64,000 nucleotides of DNA from Dyella sp. C11 (GTDB taxonomy: Bacteria; Pseudomonadota; Gammaproteobacteria; Xanthomonadales; Rhodanobacteraceae): contig NZ_QAVX01000002.1 of NCBI RefSeq assembly GCF_003121485.1, positions 276,454 through 340,453 on the forward strand, given 5' to 3'. The position numbers and the translations under genes are program-made. This document shows, one piece after another, positions 9,321 through 18,260 of this stretch. The stretch's first letter is position 1. Every line of letters starts with the position of its first letter. A model generated the notes under the pieces. That model saw nothing but the letters and a program-made list of their open reading frames with translations. It made no database searches and was not told where the DNA came from.

Positions 9321-11723
9321 TTAACGTGGCGTTTTGCCTTCAGTTTTGCCGGAAGCAGCTGCGACCTTGGTCGAAGGGACACTCATGGAGCTCGGACGCT
9401 CACCCGCCGCCTGTCCCCATGCCCGGTTCGGCTCGGCCTGCATGGTGAAGTGCAGTTCGCCGCCCGCCACGATTTCCCCATGCTTGAGGTACACGCGGTC
9501 CAGCGGCTTGCCGTTGAGCGTCACGCTGCCGACGTACGGATGCGCATCGTCCAGCGGCTCGGCCGTGACGGTGAACGTCTTGGCGCCAGCCAGATGCAAG
9601 GTAGCGCGCGACACAAAGGGACGACCGATGGCGTATTCGTCGCTGGCCGGCGTCACCGGATAGAAACCCAGCGCGGTGAAGATGTACCAGGCCGACATCT
9701 GGCCAAGGTCGTCATTGCCAGCCAGGCCATCGGGACGCGTGGCGTACTGGCTGTCCATGATCTGCTTGAGGCGCTTCTGCGTCTGCCACGGCGCGCCGGC
9801 ATAGTCGTAGAGGTAGGCCAGGTGATGGCTGGGCTCGTTGCCGTGTGCGTACCAGCCGATCAGGCCGGTGATGTCTTCGACGTTGGCGAAGTGCGACTTG
9901 TCGACCTTGGCATCGAACACGCTGTCGAGCTTGGTGACAAAGGCCTGGTCGCCGCCCATGGCCTTGATCAGCGCTGCCACATCCTGCGGCACGTACCAGG
10001 AGTACTGCCACGCATTGCCTTCGGTGTAGTCGCTGCCGTAGCCGGCGGTATCCGGGTTGAATGGTTCGCGGAAGCTGCCGTCGGTCTTCCGCGCCCGCAT
10101 GAAGCCCGTCTTGGGGTCGTAGGCGTTGCGCCAGTTGCCGGCGCGCTTGTCGAACGTGGCGGCAATGTCCTTGCGGCCCATGGCCTTGGCCATCTGCGCC
10201 AGCGACCAGTCGTCGTAGGCGTATTCCAGCGTCTTGGAGGCGGCTTCCGGTTCCTTGTCGATCGGCACGTAGCCGAGCTTCATGTAATCACCAAGGCCGC
10301 CGTACGGCGCGTAGGTGGCGCTCGCCACCATCTTCTTGAGTGCCTCGTCCGCATCGAAACCGCGTACACCCTTGATGTACGCGTCGGCGATCACCGGCAC
10401 GGCGTGGTAGCCGATCATGCACCACGTCTCCATACCCTGGTACGCCCACACCGGCAGGATGCCGAACGGGCTGGCTTCAGCGGAAGCGATCAACGAACGC
10501 ACGAAATCCGTGCTGCGCTCGGGCATCAGCAACGCCATCAGCGGCTGCTGCGCGCGGTAGACGTCCCATAGCGACCAGGTGGAGTGGAATTCGAATTTGC
10601 CGTTCTTGTCGACGGCCTCGTGCACGGCGCCGTCCGGACCGCGGAACTGGCCGTTCACGTCCATGCTGAGCGTGGGCGACAGCAGTGCGTGGTACAGCGA
10701 GGTGTAGAAGCCGACGCGCTGGTCCTTGGTGCCCTCGACATCGATGGACGCCAGGGCCTTGTCCCAGCTTGCGCGGGCTTCGGCACGACGCGCATCGAAG
10801 TCCCAGCCCTGCCCTTCGGCATCGAGGTTGGCGACCGCGTTGGCTTCGCTCACCGAAGAAATCGCCACCTTCACTTCCAGCGGCTGCTTGAGCGTGCCGA
10901 AGTCGAACACGCCTTCCAGCGCGCGACCGCTCTGCCCGTCATGATCTTCCGGCTGGTTGCCCGGACCCTTGAAGCCCTTATAGGTGATGTCGGTTTCGCG
11001 GTTGTAGAGCGTGCGCGCCGTCATCGGCTGGGAGAAGCGCATGGCGAAACACAGTTCGCGACCGGGCGCCCAGCCGCGCGTGGTGCGGCAGCCGGTGACG
11101 GTGCCGTCGTCGTGCACGCGCCCGCTCGCCCACAGCACCTTGCCCTGGTAGTCGTAGATGCTCGGACGCAGGTCCAGCAGCAGGTGGGCCGGCTTGCCTG
11201 CGGGGAAGGTGTAGCGGTGCCAGCCGATGCGGCGACCGGCGGTCAGCTCGGCACGCACGTTGTAATCGGCCAGTGTCACGGCGTAGTAGCCCGCCTGCTC
11301 CACTTCGGTGTCATGGCTGAAGCGCGAGCGATAGCCGCTGCCCGGCTTGGCCACGTCGCCCGGTTCCAGGCGCACGTCGCCGGCAATGGGCATCACCAGC
11401 ACGTCGCCCATGTCCGAATGGCCGGAGCCGGAGAAGTGGGTGTGCGAGAAGCCCAGCAGGCTGCTGTCGCCGTACTGGTAGCCGGCGGCGTACTTGTAGG
11501 CGTGCTTGAAGTCCGGCATCGCCGTGTCGGGCGACAGCTGGATCATGCCGAAGGGCACCGTGGCGCCGGGGAAGGTATGGCCATCGCCGCCCGTGCCGAT
11601 GCGGGGGTCGACGTCGGCCGAATGCCCCTCGCTGGCGGCCGCCAGGACGGGTGCAGACAGGCCCATCGACACCGCGGCTGCCAGCAAAGTGGGCAGCCAC
11701 GCACGGAACGGCAAATTGCGCAT
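9321..11723 (-). CDS. GH92 family alpha-mannosidase, exported
   Basis: This predicted calcium-dependent exo-alpha-mannosidase acts on terminal mannose of glycans outside the cytoplasm. The 800-residue product has a signal peptide (cleavage near VLAA, residue 28), the family opening DPRIGTGGDGHTFPGATVPF, the conserved acid region TEGNAWQYSWYVPQD near residue 566 and GNDDLGQMSAWYIFTALGF near residue 668, all GH92 hallmarks. The ATG at 11723 is chosen because GGGGA lies six bases upstream. A TTG four codons earlier is less likely. It is transcribed divergently from the lacI-MFS-kinase-isomerase operon, with a LacI-type site 22 bases upstream of the start. Confidence 0.93.
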   Translation of the reverse strand: MRNLPFRAWLPTLLAAAVSMGLSAPVLAAASEGHSADVDPRIGTGGDGHTFPGATVPFGMIQLSPDTAMPDFKHAYKYAAGYQYGDSSLLGFSHTHFSGSGHSDMGDVLVMPIAGDVRLEPGDVAKPGSGYRSRFSHDTEVEQAGYYAVTLADYNVRAELTAGRRIGWHRYTFPAGKPAHLLLDLRPSIYDYQGKVLWASGRVHDDGTVTGCRTTRGWAPGRELCFAMRFSQPMTARTLYNRETDITYKGFKGPGNQPEDHDGQSGRALEGVFDFGTLKQPLEVKVAISSVSEANAVANLDAEGQGWDFDARRAEARASWDKALASIDVEGTKDQRVGFYTSLYHALLSPTLSMDVNGQFRGPDGAVHEAVDKNGKFEFHSTWSLWDVYRAQQPLMALLMPERSTDFVRSLIASAEASPFGILPVWAYQGMETWCMIGYHAVPVIADAYIKGVRGFDADEALKKMVASATYAPYGGLGDYMKLGYVPIDKEPEAASKTLEYAYDDWSLAQMAKAMGRKDIAATFDKRAGNWRNAYDPKTGFMRARKTDGSFREPFNPDTAGYGSDYTEGNAWQYSWYVPQDVAALIKAMGGDQAFVTKLDSVFDAKVDKSHFANVEDITGLIGWYAHGNEPSHHLAYLYDYAGAPWQTQKRLKQIMDSQYATRPDGLAGNDDLGQMSAWYIFTALGFYPVTPASDEYAIGRPFVSRATLHLAGAKTFTVTAEPLDDAHPYVGSVTLNGKPLDRVYLKHGEIVAGGELHFTMQAEPNRAWGQAAGERPSSMSVPSTKVAAASGKTEGKTPR

Positions 11724-11744
11724 AGAATTCCCCAAAGTAGTGGA

Positions 11745-11760
11745 TTTGAATCGTTCTAAT
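11745..11760. promoter_or_regulatory. LacI-type operator 1 in the mannoside intergenic region
   Basis: Read on the minus strand the site is ATTAGAACGATTCAAA, a pseudo-palindrome centred on CG as LacI-family operators usually are. It aligns with the second site at 11851 as ATTRGAACGATYYAAA. It lies upstream of the GH92 gene, so it probably controls that gene. Confidence 0.7.
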
Positions 11761-11850
11761 TTCGCCTGACGCTAACATCCCTGCAGGCATCGTTGCATGC
11801 TGCGTCGCGCCATCGAAAGTGTTTCCGTTCGCTGGCGGGAGCAGGTTACC

Positions 11851-11866
11851 TTTAGATCGTTCCAAT
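11851..11866. promoter_or_regulatory. LacI-type operator 2, upstream of the regulator gene
   Basis: Read on the minus strand the site is ATTGGAACGATCTAAA, with 13 of 16 positions the same as operator 1. It ends 15 bases before the regulator's ATG and would occlude its ribosome or promoter region, consistent with autoregulation. Confidence 0.72.
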
Positions 11867-11881
11867 CAACCCAGGCCTGCG

Positions 11882-12931
11882 ATGGAAAGCCAGACCCCGG
11901 TCGGTAGAAAGATCACACTCAACGACATCGCAGCGGGCTGCGGTGTGTCCCGTGCCACGGTTTCGCTCGTGCTGCGCGGCAGCCCCCTGGTCAACAAGGC
12001 CACCCGGGCGCGCGTGGAAGAGGAACTGCGTCGCCAGGGTTACGTGTACAACCGCGCCGCCGCCAACCTGCGCCGGCGTACGTCGTCCAGCGTGGCGCTG
12101 GTGATCAACGAACTGGCCAACCCGTTCTTCGCCGAATTCGCCGCCGGGGTGGACGAAACCCTGGGCGCGGCCGGCTTCGTCACCCTGCTGGGCAGCACCG
12201 GCGACTCGGCCGAGCGCGAGCATGCGGTGCTGGGCTCGCTGATCGAGCATGGCCCGGGCGGCATCATTCTTTCCCCCGCCGAGGACAGCGAGGCCCGCAA
12301 GGTGCTCGCCGCCGTCGGCACGCACACGCCGGTGGTGCTGTTCAACCGCGAGCTCGGCGGCCAGTTGCCGGAATACGCGCACTGGGACCGCCTGATGCTG
12401 GACAACGCCCGCGGCGCTCGTGCGGCCACGGAACACATGATTGCCCAGGGCCATCGCCATATCGCCTTCTTCGGCGGCCATGACCATGCCAGCTCCACGC
12501 GCGAACGCCACGATGGCTACATGCAGGCCATGAAGGCGGCCGGTTTGCCGGTGGAAACCCACTGGCGCGTGCAGAGCACACCTACACGTACCGACGCTGC
12601 GCGCGCTGTCGGCGAGCTGTTTGCCGGGCCGGGTGCCGCGCCCACCGCAGCAGTTTGCTACAACGACGCGGTGGCGCTGGGCCTGATGCTCGGCCTGCAC
12701 CAGCACGGCCGCCAGGCCGGACGCGATTTTGCGGTTACCGGCTTCGACGACATCGCCGAAGCCTCCATGAGCATGCCCTCGCTGACCACGCTGTCCACGG
12801 CGCCCCGCGCGCGGGGACGGCAGGCCGCGGAAATGCTTCTTGCCCGCCTGCGCGATCCGCAGGCTCCCTCGGGCACCACCGTCGCGCCGGTGGAACTCGT
12901 CGTGCGCGAAAGCAGCAACCCTCTTTCCTGA
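11882..12931 (+). CDS. LacI family transcriptional regulator of the mannoside locus
   Basis: This 349-residue repressor starts MESQTPVGRKITLNDIAAGCGVSRATVSLVL (printed here as MESQTPVGRK + ITLNDIAAGCGVSRATVSLV). That is the LacI helix-turn-helix, followed by hinge residues (VYNRAAANLRR) and a periplasmic-binding-protein-like ligand domain (ALVINELANPFFAEFAAG, FGGHDHASSTRER, VTGFDDIAEASM). The ATG at 11882 begins just before the DNA-binding domain. Its gene opens an operon with a sugar transporter, kinase and isomerase and faces GH92. The inducer is probably mannose, fructose or a phosphorylated product; this is inference from context. Confidence 0.9.
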   Translation: MESQTPVGRKITLNDIAAGCGVSRATVSLVLRGSPLVNKATRARVEEELRRQGYVYNRAAANLRRRTSSSVALVINELANPFFAEFAAGVDETLGAAGFVTLLGSTGDSAEREHAVLGSLIEHGPGGIILSPAEDSEARKVLAAVGTHTPVVLFNRELGGQLPEYAHWDRLMLDNARGARAATEHMIAQGHRHIAFFGGHDHASSTRERHDGYMQAMKAAGLPVETHWRVQSTPTRTDAARAVGELFAGPGAAPTAAVCYNDAVALGLMLGLHQHGRQAGRDFAVTGFDDIAEASMSMPSLTTLSTAPRARGRQAAEMLLARLRDPQAPSGTTVAPVELVVRESSNPLS

Positions 12932-12945
12932 CCCACGGATTTCGC

Positions 12946-14646
12946 ATGGCCTTCGCAGCTCCACCCGTCCAGTCGGCGACCTCGTCGCCGGCCTCCGGCA
13001 AGACGCGCTACACCGATTACCCGATGGCGATGGCGGTCACCACCACGATCTTCTTCATGTGGGGTTTCCTGACCGTCCTCAACGACATCCTGATTCCGCA
13101 TCTGAAGACGGTGTTCGAACTGAATTACGCGCGCGCCATGCTCGTGCAGTTCACCTTCTTCGGCGCGTACTTCCTGATGTCGTTGCCAGCCGGCCGCCTG
13201 GTGGCAGCACTGGGCTACAAGAAAGGCATCGTGGCGGGCCTGGCCATTGCCGCCGTCGGTGCGTTCGGCTTCTGGCCCGCAGCGCAACTGCATTCCTATG
13301 CAGCGTTCCTTGCCGCGCTGTTCGTGCTCGCCACGGGCATCACCGTGTTGCAGGTAGCTGCGAATGCGTACGTGGCGCTGCTGGGTCCCGAGCGCACCAG
13401 CTCCAGTCGTCTTACGCTGGCGCAGGCCATGAATTCGCTGGGCACCACGCTGGGCCCCTGGTTCGGTGGCCTGCTGATTCTCGCCGCCGTTTCCACCGCC
13501 GTGCCCGACGGCGTGCGCAAGGCACCGGAAACCGTGCAGTTGGTGCAGACGATCAACGATGCACCGCCCGCCCAGGCCGTGGATGCCATCCGCCAGGCGA
13601 AGCCGGAACAGCTGGTCGCTGCACTCAACGACGCAGCCGCCAGCGCGCTGGACCGCCTGCCGAGCAACGACATTGGCGCCAGCATCGCGCACCTGCCGCA
13701 GGAACAGTTGCCGCAGGCCCTGGACAAACTCTCCGGCGCGCCGCTGCTTGCCACACTGTCGGCGCTTTCGCCGCAGCAACTGGCTGCGCTGCCGTCGGCC
13801 GCGCTCGCCACGGCGCTGGACAAGCTGGCTTCCTCGCGACTCGATGCCAGCGATGCCGCGCAATTGGCCAGCGTACGCGCCAACCTTCCGCAGGACACCG
13901 CGCAACAACTGGCCGGTTACCGCCAGAAGCAAGCCGAGCTGGTGCAGAAGCCGTATCTCGGCCTGGGCTGCGCGCTGCTGATTCTCGCCGTGGTGGTGTG
14001 GCTGTTCCGCCTGCCGCCGCTTACCGAATCCACCGAGCAGGCCGACACCTCGCATCACACGCTGATGGATGCGCTGCGCCACAGCCATGTCTTCTTCGGC
14101 GTGCTCGCGATCTTCTTCTACGTCGGCGCGGAAGTGTCGATCGGCAGCTTCCTGGTGAACTACCTGTCGCTGCCCGAGATCGGCCACATGAGCGAACAGC
14201 AGGCGGCCAAGTACGTGTCGCTGTATTGGGGCGGCGCCATGGTGGGCCGACTGGCCGGCTCCGCACTGCTGGTGTGGCTCAATCCGCGCAAGCTGCTTGC
14301 CGCCTTTGCCGGCGCGGCGGCGCTGCTGCTGCTCACCACCATGCTCACGCATGGCGACGTGGCGATGGTCAGCGTGATCGCCATCGGCCTGTTCAACTCC
14401 ATCATGTTCCCGACCATTTTTGCGCTCGGCATCGAACGCATGGGTCCGATGACCGGCAAGGCATCGAGCCTGCTGATCATGGCCATTGTTGGCGGCGCGC
14501 TGCTGCCACTTGCACAAGGCCTGCTGGCTGACCACATGGGCATCCAGCACGCTTTCATCCTGCCGCTGCTTTGCTACGGCTACATCGTGTTTTACGGACT
14601 GCGCGGTTCGATCGTTCGCGATCCCGTGGCAGCCGCTACCCACTGA
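12946..14646 (+). CDS. FucP/GluP-type sugar MFS transporter with a large periplasmic loop insertion
   Basis: This is a predicted sugar:proton symporter in the inner membrane. Family signatures include FFMWGFLTVLNDILIPHLK in helix 1, QVAANAYVALLGPE and RLTLAQAMNSLGTTLGPWFG. The protein has 566 residues where relatives have about 410-440. The excess is a segment of about 135 residues (roughly 188-325) between helices 5 and 6, rich in Ala, Leu and Gln, with repeated ALD(K/R)L and LPxxxL units. With standard topology it faces the periplasm. It starts 14 bases after the regulator's stop. Context suggests mannose (or oligomannose) uptake; the substrate is not proved. Confidence 0.88.
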   Translation: MAFAAPPVQSATSSPASGKTRYTDYPMAMAVTTTIFFMWGFLTVLNDILIPHLKTVFELNYARAMLVQFTFFGAYFLMSLPAGRLVAALGYKKGIVAGLAIAAVGAFGFWPAAQLHSYAAFLAALFVLATGITVLQVAANAYVALLGPERTSSSRLTLAQAMNSLGTTLGPWFGGLLILAAVSTAVPDGVRKAPETVQLVQTINDAPPAQAVDAIRQAKPEQLVAALNDAAASALDRLPSNDIGASIAHLPQEQLPQALDKLSGAPLLATLSALSPQQLAALPSAALATALDKLASSRLDASDAAQLASVRANLPQDTAQQLAGYRQKQAELVQKPYLGLGCALLILAVVVWLFRLPPLTESTEQADTSHHTLMDALRHSHVFFGVLAIFFYVGAEVSIGSFLVNYLSLPEIGHMSEQQAAKYVSLYWGGAMVGRLAGSALLVWLNPRKLLAAFAGAAALLLLTTMLTHGDVAMVSVIAIGLFNSIMFPTIFALGIERMGPMTGKASSLLIMAIVGGALLPLAQGLLADHMGIQHAFILPLLCYGYIVFYGLRGSIVRDPVAAATH

Positions 14647-14660
14647 CGGGCTTTACGTAG

Positions 14661-15638
14661 ATGTCACGTACCATCCTCTGTTTCGGCGAAGCGCTGATCG
14701 ATTTCCACAGTGAAGGCGGCGACGAAGCCGGTTTCCCGCGCAGCTTCGTTCCCTATGCCGGCGGTGCGCCGGCCAACGTGGCCGTGGCGGTTGCCCGCCT
14801 TGGCGGCGATGCGGCGTTCGCCGGCATGCTCGGCAAGGACATGTTCGGCGACTATCTGCTGCACAGCCTGCAGCGCATGGGCGTGAATACCGATGGCGTC
14901 GCGCGCACGGACGAAGCGAACACCGCGCTGGCGTTCGTGTCACTCGATGCCAGCGGCGAACGCAGCTTCAGCTTCTATCGCCCGCCCTCGGCCGACCTGC
15001 TGTTTCGCCCGCTGCACTTCCACGCCACGAGTTTCGATGGCGCGGCCGTGTTCCACGTGTGCTCCAACAGCATGACCGACGCCGCGCTGGCCGAAACCAC
15101 GCGCGAAGGCATGCGTCGCGCGCACGCGGCAGGCGCCCTGGTGAGCTTCGACCTCAACCTGCGCCCGGCGCTCTGGCCACGCGACGTGGAACCCCGCCCG
15201 CTGATCTGGCCGGCCCTGCACCTGGCCGACGTGGTGAAGCTGAGCGCCGAGGAGTTCGCCTGGCTCGCCGTGGATGGCGAAGAAGCCACGCTGGAAAAAT
15301 TGTGGGAAGGCCGCACGCGCCTGGTCATCATCACCGATGGCGACAAGCCGCTGCGCTGGTTCCATCCCGACGTGGAAGGCGAACTGCCGGTGTATGCCGT
15401 GCCCGCCGTCGACACCACGGCCGCGGGCGATGCCTTCGTCGGCGGCCTGCTGTATCAGCTCGCCACGCTGGAACACACCAACGACCGCATCGACCACCTC
15501 ATCACCGAACTGCCTCGCCTGCATGCAGCCCTGCGCTTCGCATCGGCCTGTGGCGCGCTCACCGTGACGCGCCAGGGTTCGTTCTCGGCCATTCCCGACG
15601 AAGCCGAAGTGCTCAGCTTCATGGAGACCTACGCATGA
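14661..15638 (+). CDS. PfkB-family sugar kinase, probable fructokinase
   Basis: This 325-residue ribokinase-fold enzyme phosphorylates a sugar with ATP. Signature 1 is seen in PYAGGAPANVAVAVARLGG and signature 2 in DTTAAGDAFVGGLLYQ, with the catalytic Asp in the GD pair. The N-terminus ILCFGEALIDF is typical of bacterial fructokinases. It lies 14 bases after the MFS gene, and its last bases overlap the next ATG. Beside an AGE-family isomerase, the likely reaction is fructose to fructose 6-phosphate, feeding glycolysis. Mannokinase activity cannot be excluded. Confidence 0.88.
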   Translation: MSRTILCFGEALIDFHSEGGDEAGFPRSFVPYAGGAPANVAVAVARLGGDAAFAGMLGKDMFGDYLLHSLQRMGVNTDGVARTDEANTALAFVSLDASGERSFSFYRPPSADLLFRPLHFHATSFDGAAVFHVCSNSMTDAALAETTREGMRRAHAAGALVSFDLNLRPALWPRDVEPRPLIWPALHLADVVKLSAEEFAWLAVDGEEATLEKLWEGRTRLVIITDGDKPLRWFHPDVEGELPVYAVPAVDTTAAGDAFVGGLLYQLATLEHTNDRIDHLITELPRLHAALRFASACGALTVTRQGSFSAIPDEAEVLSFMETYA

Positions 15639-16846
15639 CCACCACGCCCGATTTCCGCAGCGAGGCGTTCCTGCGCGAACACATCGCCACCACGATGGCG
15701 TTCTACCACCCGCACTGCATCGATCCGGACGGCGGCTTTTTCCATTACTACAAGGACGACGGCACGATCTACGACCGCAGCCATCGTCACCTGGTAAGCA
15801 GCACGCGCTTCGTCTTCAACTACGCCATGGCGTACAACGAATTCGGCAACGCCGAGTATCTCGACGCCGTGCATCACGGACTGCGCTACCTGCGCGATGT
15901 GCACCGCAACCCGGCGACGGGCGGCTACGCGTGGACCATCCGCGACGGCAAGCCCGAAGACACCATGTACCACGCGTACGGCGTGGCCTTCGTCCTGCTC
16001 GCCTACGCCACCGCCAAGAAAGCCGGTGTGCATGAAGCCGAAGCATGGATGGACGAAACCTGGGAACTGCTCGAAAAGCATTACTGGGATGCCGACGCGG
16101 GCCTCTATCGCGACGAAGCCAACGACCAGTGGCAGTTCACCGATTACCGCGGCCAGAACGCCAACATGCACATGTGCGAGGCGATGCTCGCCGCCTACCA
16201 GGCCAGCGATGAGCCGCGCTATCTCGAACGCGCGCTGCAGCTCGCCGACCACATGACGCGCCGCCAGGCCGCGAAGGCCGACGGCCTGGTGTGGGAACAC
16301 TACGACGTGAACTGGAATGTCGATTGGAAGTACAACCTCGACAATCCCAAGCACCTGTTCCGTCCCTGGGGTTTCCAACCCGGCCATCAGACCGAATGGG
16401 CCAAGCTGCTGCTGATCATGGAGCCGCTGCTGCTCGAACGCGGCCGCGAGGAAAACTGGCTGGTGCCGACCGCCAAGCACCTGTTCGATACGGCGCTCGC
16501 CCGTTCGTGGGACAACGAATTCGGCGGCATGGCCTACGGCTTTGCCCCGGATGGCACCGTGTGCGACGACGACAAGTACTTCTGGGTGCAGGCCGAGTCG
16601 CTCGCTGCCGCAGCACTGTTGCACGCCCGCACGGGCCTGCCCGAATACGACACGTGGTACGAGAAGCTGTGGGCTTACTCGTGGGAACACTTCGTGGATC
16701 ACAAGTACGGCGCGTGGTTCCGCATCCTCACGCGTGACAACCGCAAGTACGACGATGAGAAGAGCCCCGCCGGCAAGACGGATTACCACACGATGGGCGC
16801 GTGCTACGAAGTGATCGCGCTGGTGCGCGACGGCGGCGTGCCGTAA
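15635..16846 (+). CDS. AGE-family sugar isomerase/epimerase, probable mannose isomerase
   Basis: This 403-residue alpha/alpha-barrel protein of the N-acylglucosamine 2-epimerase family carries STRFVFNYAMAYNEFG, MYHAYGVAFVLLAYA, QNANMHMCEAMLAAY, PGHQTEWAKLLL and DDKYFWVQAESLAAA, which supply the conserved Arg, His and Glu residues of the barrel. Its ATG overlaps the kinase stop (ATGA), so the two are translationally coupled. Family members interconvert mannose and fructose, epimerise N-acetylglucosamine/mannosamine, or epimerise cellobiose. Next to GH92 and a fructokinase, mannose to fructose is the most economical reading. Confidence 0.86.
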   Translation: MTTTPDFRSEAFLREHIATTMAFYHPHCIDPDGGFFHYYKDDGTIYDRSHRHLVSSTRFVFNYAMAYNEFGNAEYLDAVHHGLRYLRDVHRNPATGGYAWTIRDGKPEDTMYHAYGVAFVLLAYATAKKAGVHEAEAWMDETWELLEKHYWDADAGLYRDEANDQWQFTDYRGQNANMHMCEAMLAAYQASDEPRYLERALQLADHMTRRQAAKADGLVWEHYDVNWNVDWKYNLDNPKHLFRPWGFQPGHQTEWAKLLLIMEPLLLERGREENWLVPTAKHLFDTALARSWDNEFGGMAYGFAPDGTVCDDDKYFWVQAESLAAAALLHARTGLPEYDTWYEKLWAYSWEHFVDHKYGAWFRILTRDNRKYDDEKSPAGKTDYHTMGACYEVIALVRDGGVP

Positions 16847-17585
16847 CACTGGTTGGTTCCCTCTCCCGGCGGGGAGAGGGTTGAGGCATCGGCATCTTTA
16901 GCGTGGCATTGCGATCTTTTGGCTCGTGACGGGTGAGTGGTCGCGAGAATGGCATTCTGCGGGCCTGTGTCTTTGCGCGTTTCTCGCTCCCGCGTGTCGA
17001 AAGCCTTCACCACTCCCTCACCGTCACTCCCGCGAAGGCGGGAGTCCAGTGACTTTGCTTTTTTTTTTGCGGTTTTGGTTGTTCGCAACTTCGAGCGCTG
17101 CCGCGATCTGGCCGCTCACGCCGCGGAGGCGTTTCGATCGTCTGCCGACGACGCGAAGCTAGTCCCGTGGGACGCTCGAGTCACTTTTCTTTTGCTGGCC
17201 CAAAAGATCCCACGGGGACTAGCGTTGCGTCGAAAGTAACCCAAAGAAAATGGCCTTTAGAGCCAAGGCTCGTAGCATTGCGACGGGATAAGCCCGAACG
17301 GTTGAGGTGCGTTGGCACTTGGCAACCTTCGCCGAGACACAGCGGGTACTTCATTCCGCTTCGCAACGCGCCGATGCCAAGAGGGCTTAAAGCAGGTGGT
17401 CGCTACGCTTCCCGACCACTGCGATGGATCAAAGCGAACGCTACGCTTCCCGACCGCTGTGGTGTGACAAAGCCCTCGCCCTGCTTTCCGACCACAGGGG
17501 CGATTCAAGAGACGCGCTTCGCTTTCCGACCGTCGTGGGCAATGAACTCGGATACGTGCGGCGGTACGCAACCACAGCTTTGGCT
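16847..17585. repeat. Degenerate intergenic repeat region (no gene seen)
   Basis: I see no credible gene here. It holds a degenerate CCCTCTCC/GGGGAGAGGG palindrome (about 16860-16882), an inverted copy of the CCCGC-GAAG-GCGGG hairpin repeat (about 17026-17056), a T run (17059-17068), and an inverted copy of the TTACTTTTCTTTG module split by extra sequence, which itself forms CTAGTCCCGTGGGA (17159-17172) against TCCCACGGGGACTAG (17207-17221). Open frames across it encode low-complexity peptides and are unlikely to be genes. Confidence 0.6.
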
Positions 17586-18236
17586 CCCTCTCCCCTCCGG
17601 GGAGAGGGTTGGGGTGAGGGGCCAATCTAGCCTCTCCCTTCCAATCGATCCTTCTTGAAGGCAGAAGCAAAGCGACCTGCCCACGACGCGATGTGCAGCA
17701 AAGCTGCACGAGCCGTCCGCTCCGCTCTTGATCCTGGGCCCCCTGTGCGGCGGTGAGGGGTGGACGAGCAGGCCCCGCAGGGGTGCCGGACATGGATGAC
17801 AGGCACTTTTCGCCCGGGCAGGAGCCCGGTCGAAAAGCCCGGCCGCCCCTCACGGACTGTCTGGGCGTAGCCCAGACAGCGCCAAGCGGGGGTGCCCTTT
17901 CTTTTGGTTACTTTTCTTTGGGCAAGCAAAGAAAAGTGACCCGGCGATCGGCAGATCGTCGGAAGCCCGCGGCAGGCGAGCCAGGTCGCGGAAAGGCCGC
18001 AAAAGAACCCAAAGGCAAAGTCACTGGATTCCCGCCTTCGCGGGAATGACGGTGAGGGATAGGGACGTCATCGCGAGGATGACGGTGAGAAATAGCGACG
18101 TCGTCGCAAGGATGGCGGTGAGAAATAGCGACGTCGTCGCGAGGGCGGCGGTGAGTAGATAGACACGTTCCCGCGAGCACCCGCCCTTTATCCCCTTTTC
18201 GGGACTCACCCCAACCCTCTCCCTGGAGGGGAGAGG
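17586..18236. repeat. MITE-like mosaic repeat island 2
   Basis: This has the same architecture as island 1. The left end has the CCCTCTCCCC/GGGGAGAGGG palindrome and GGGGTGAGGGG at 17586-17624. The right end has the inverted copy at about 18170-18236, interrupted by roughly 25 extra bases. The core at 17890-18000 repeats the ATTCTTTGG-like module (CTTTCTTTTGGTTAC, then a CTTTTCTTTG/CAAAGAAAAG hairpin) and the GATCGGCAGATCGTC segment almost exactly as in island 1. It is followed by the GGATTCCCGC/GCGGGAATG hairpin and three short direct repeats of a GACGTCGTCGC-type unit (18065-18150). It sits between convergent genes. Confidence 0.75.
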
Positions 18237-18260
18237 AAGCAGAAGCTGAAAAGGCAGCGA

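Noticed and set aside
11745-11866. A Fur or other metal-regulator site in the GH92/lacI gap
   Set aside because: The repeated sites are centred on CG with TTRGA half-sites, which fits LacI-family operators, not Fur.
12658-14643. A 661-codon open frame antisense to the sugar transporter gene
   Set aside because: High GC leaves long open frames opposite real genes. The product is Gln/His/Arg-rich low-complexity sequence, and the plus strand encodes a clear MFS protein.
17167-17658. Open frames in the repeat islands (also 4693-5085, 17753-18049 and 33601-33900) that look like small hypothetical proteins
   Set aside because: They are made of island modules (peptides such as VTFLWASKEK and GYFSLGKQRKVTR), recur wherever the module occurs, change frame between copies and lack ribosome sites.
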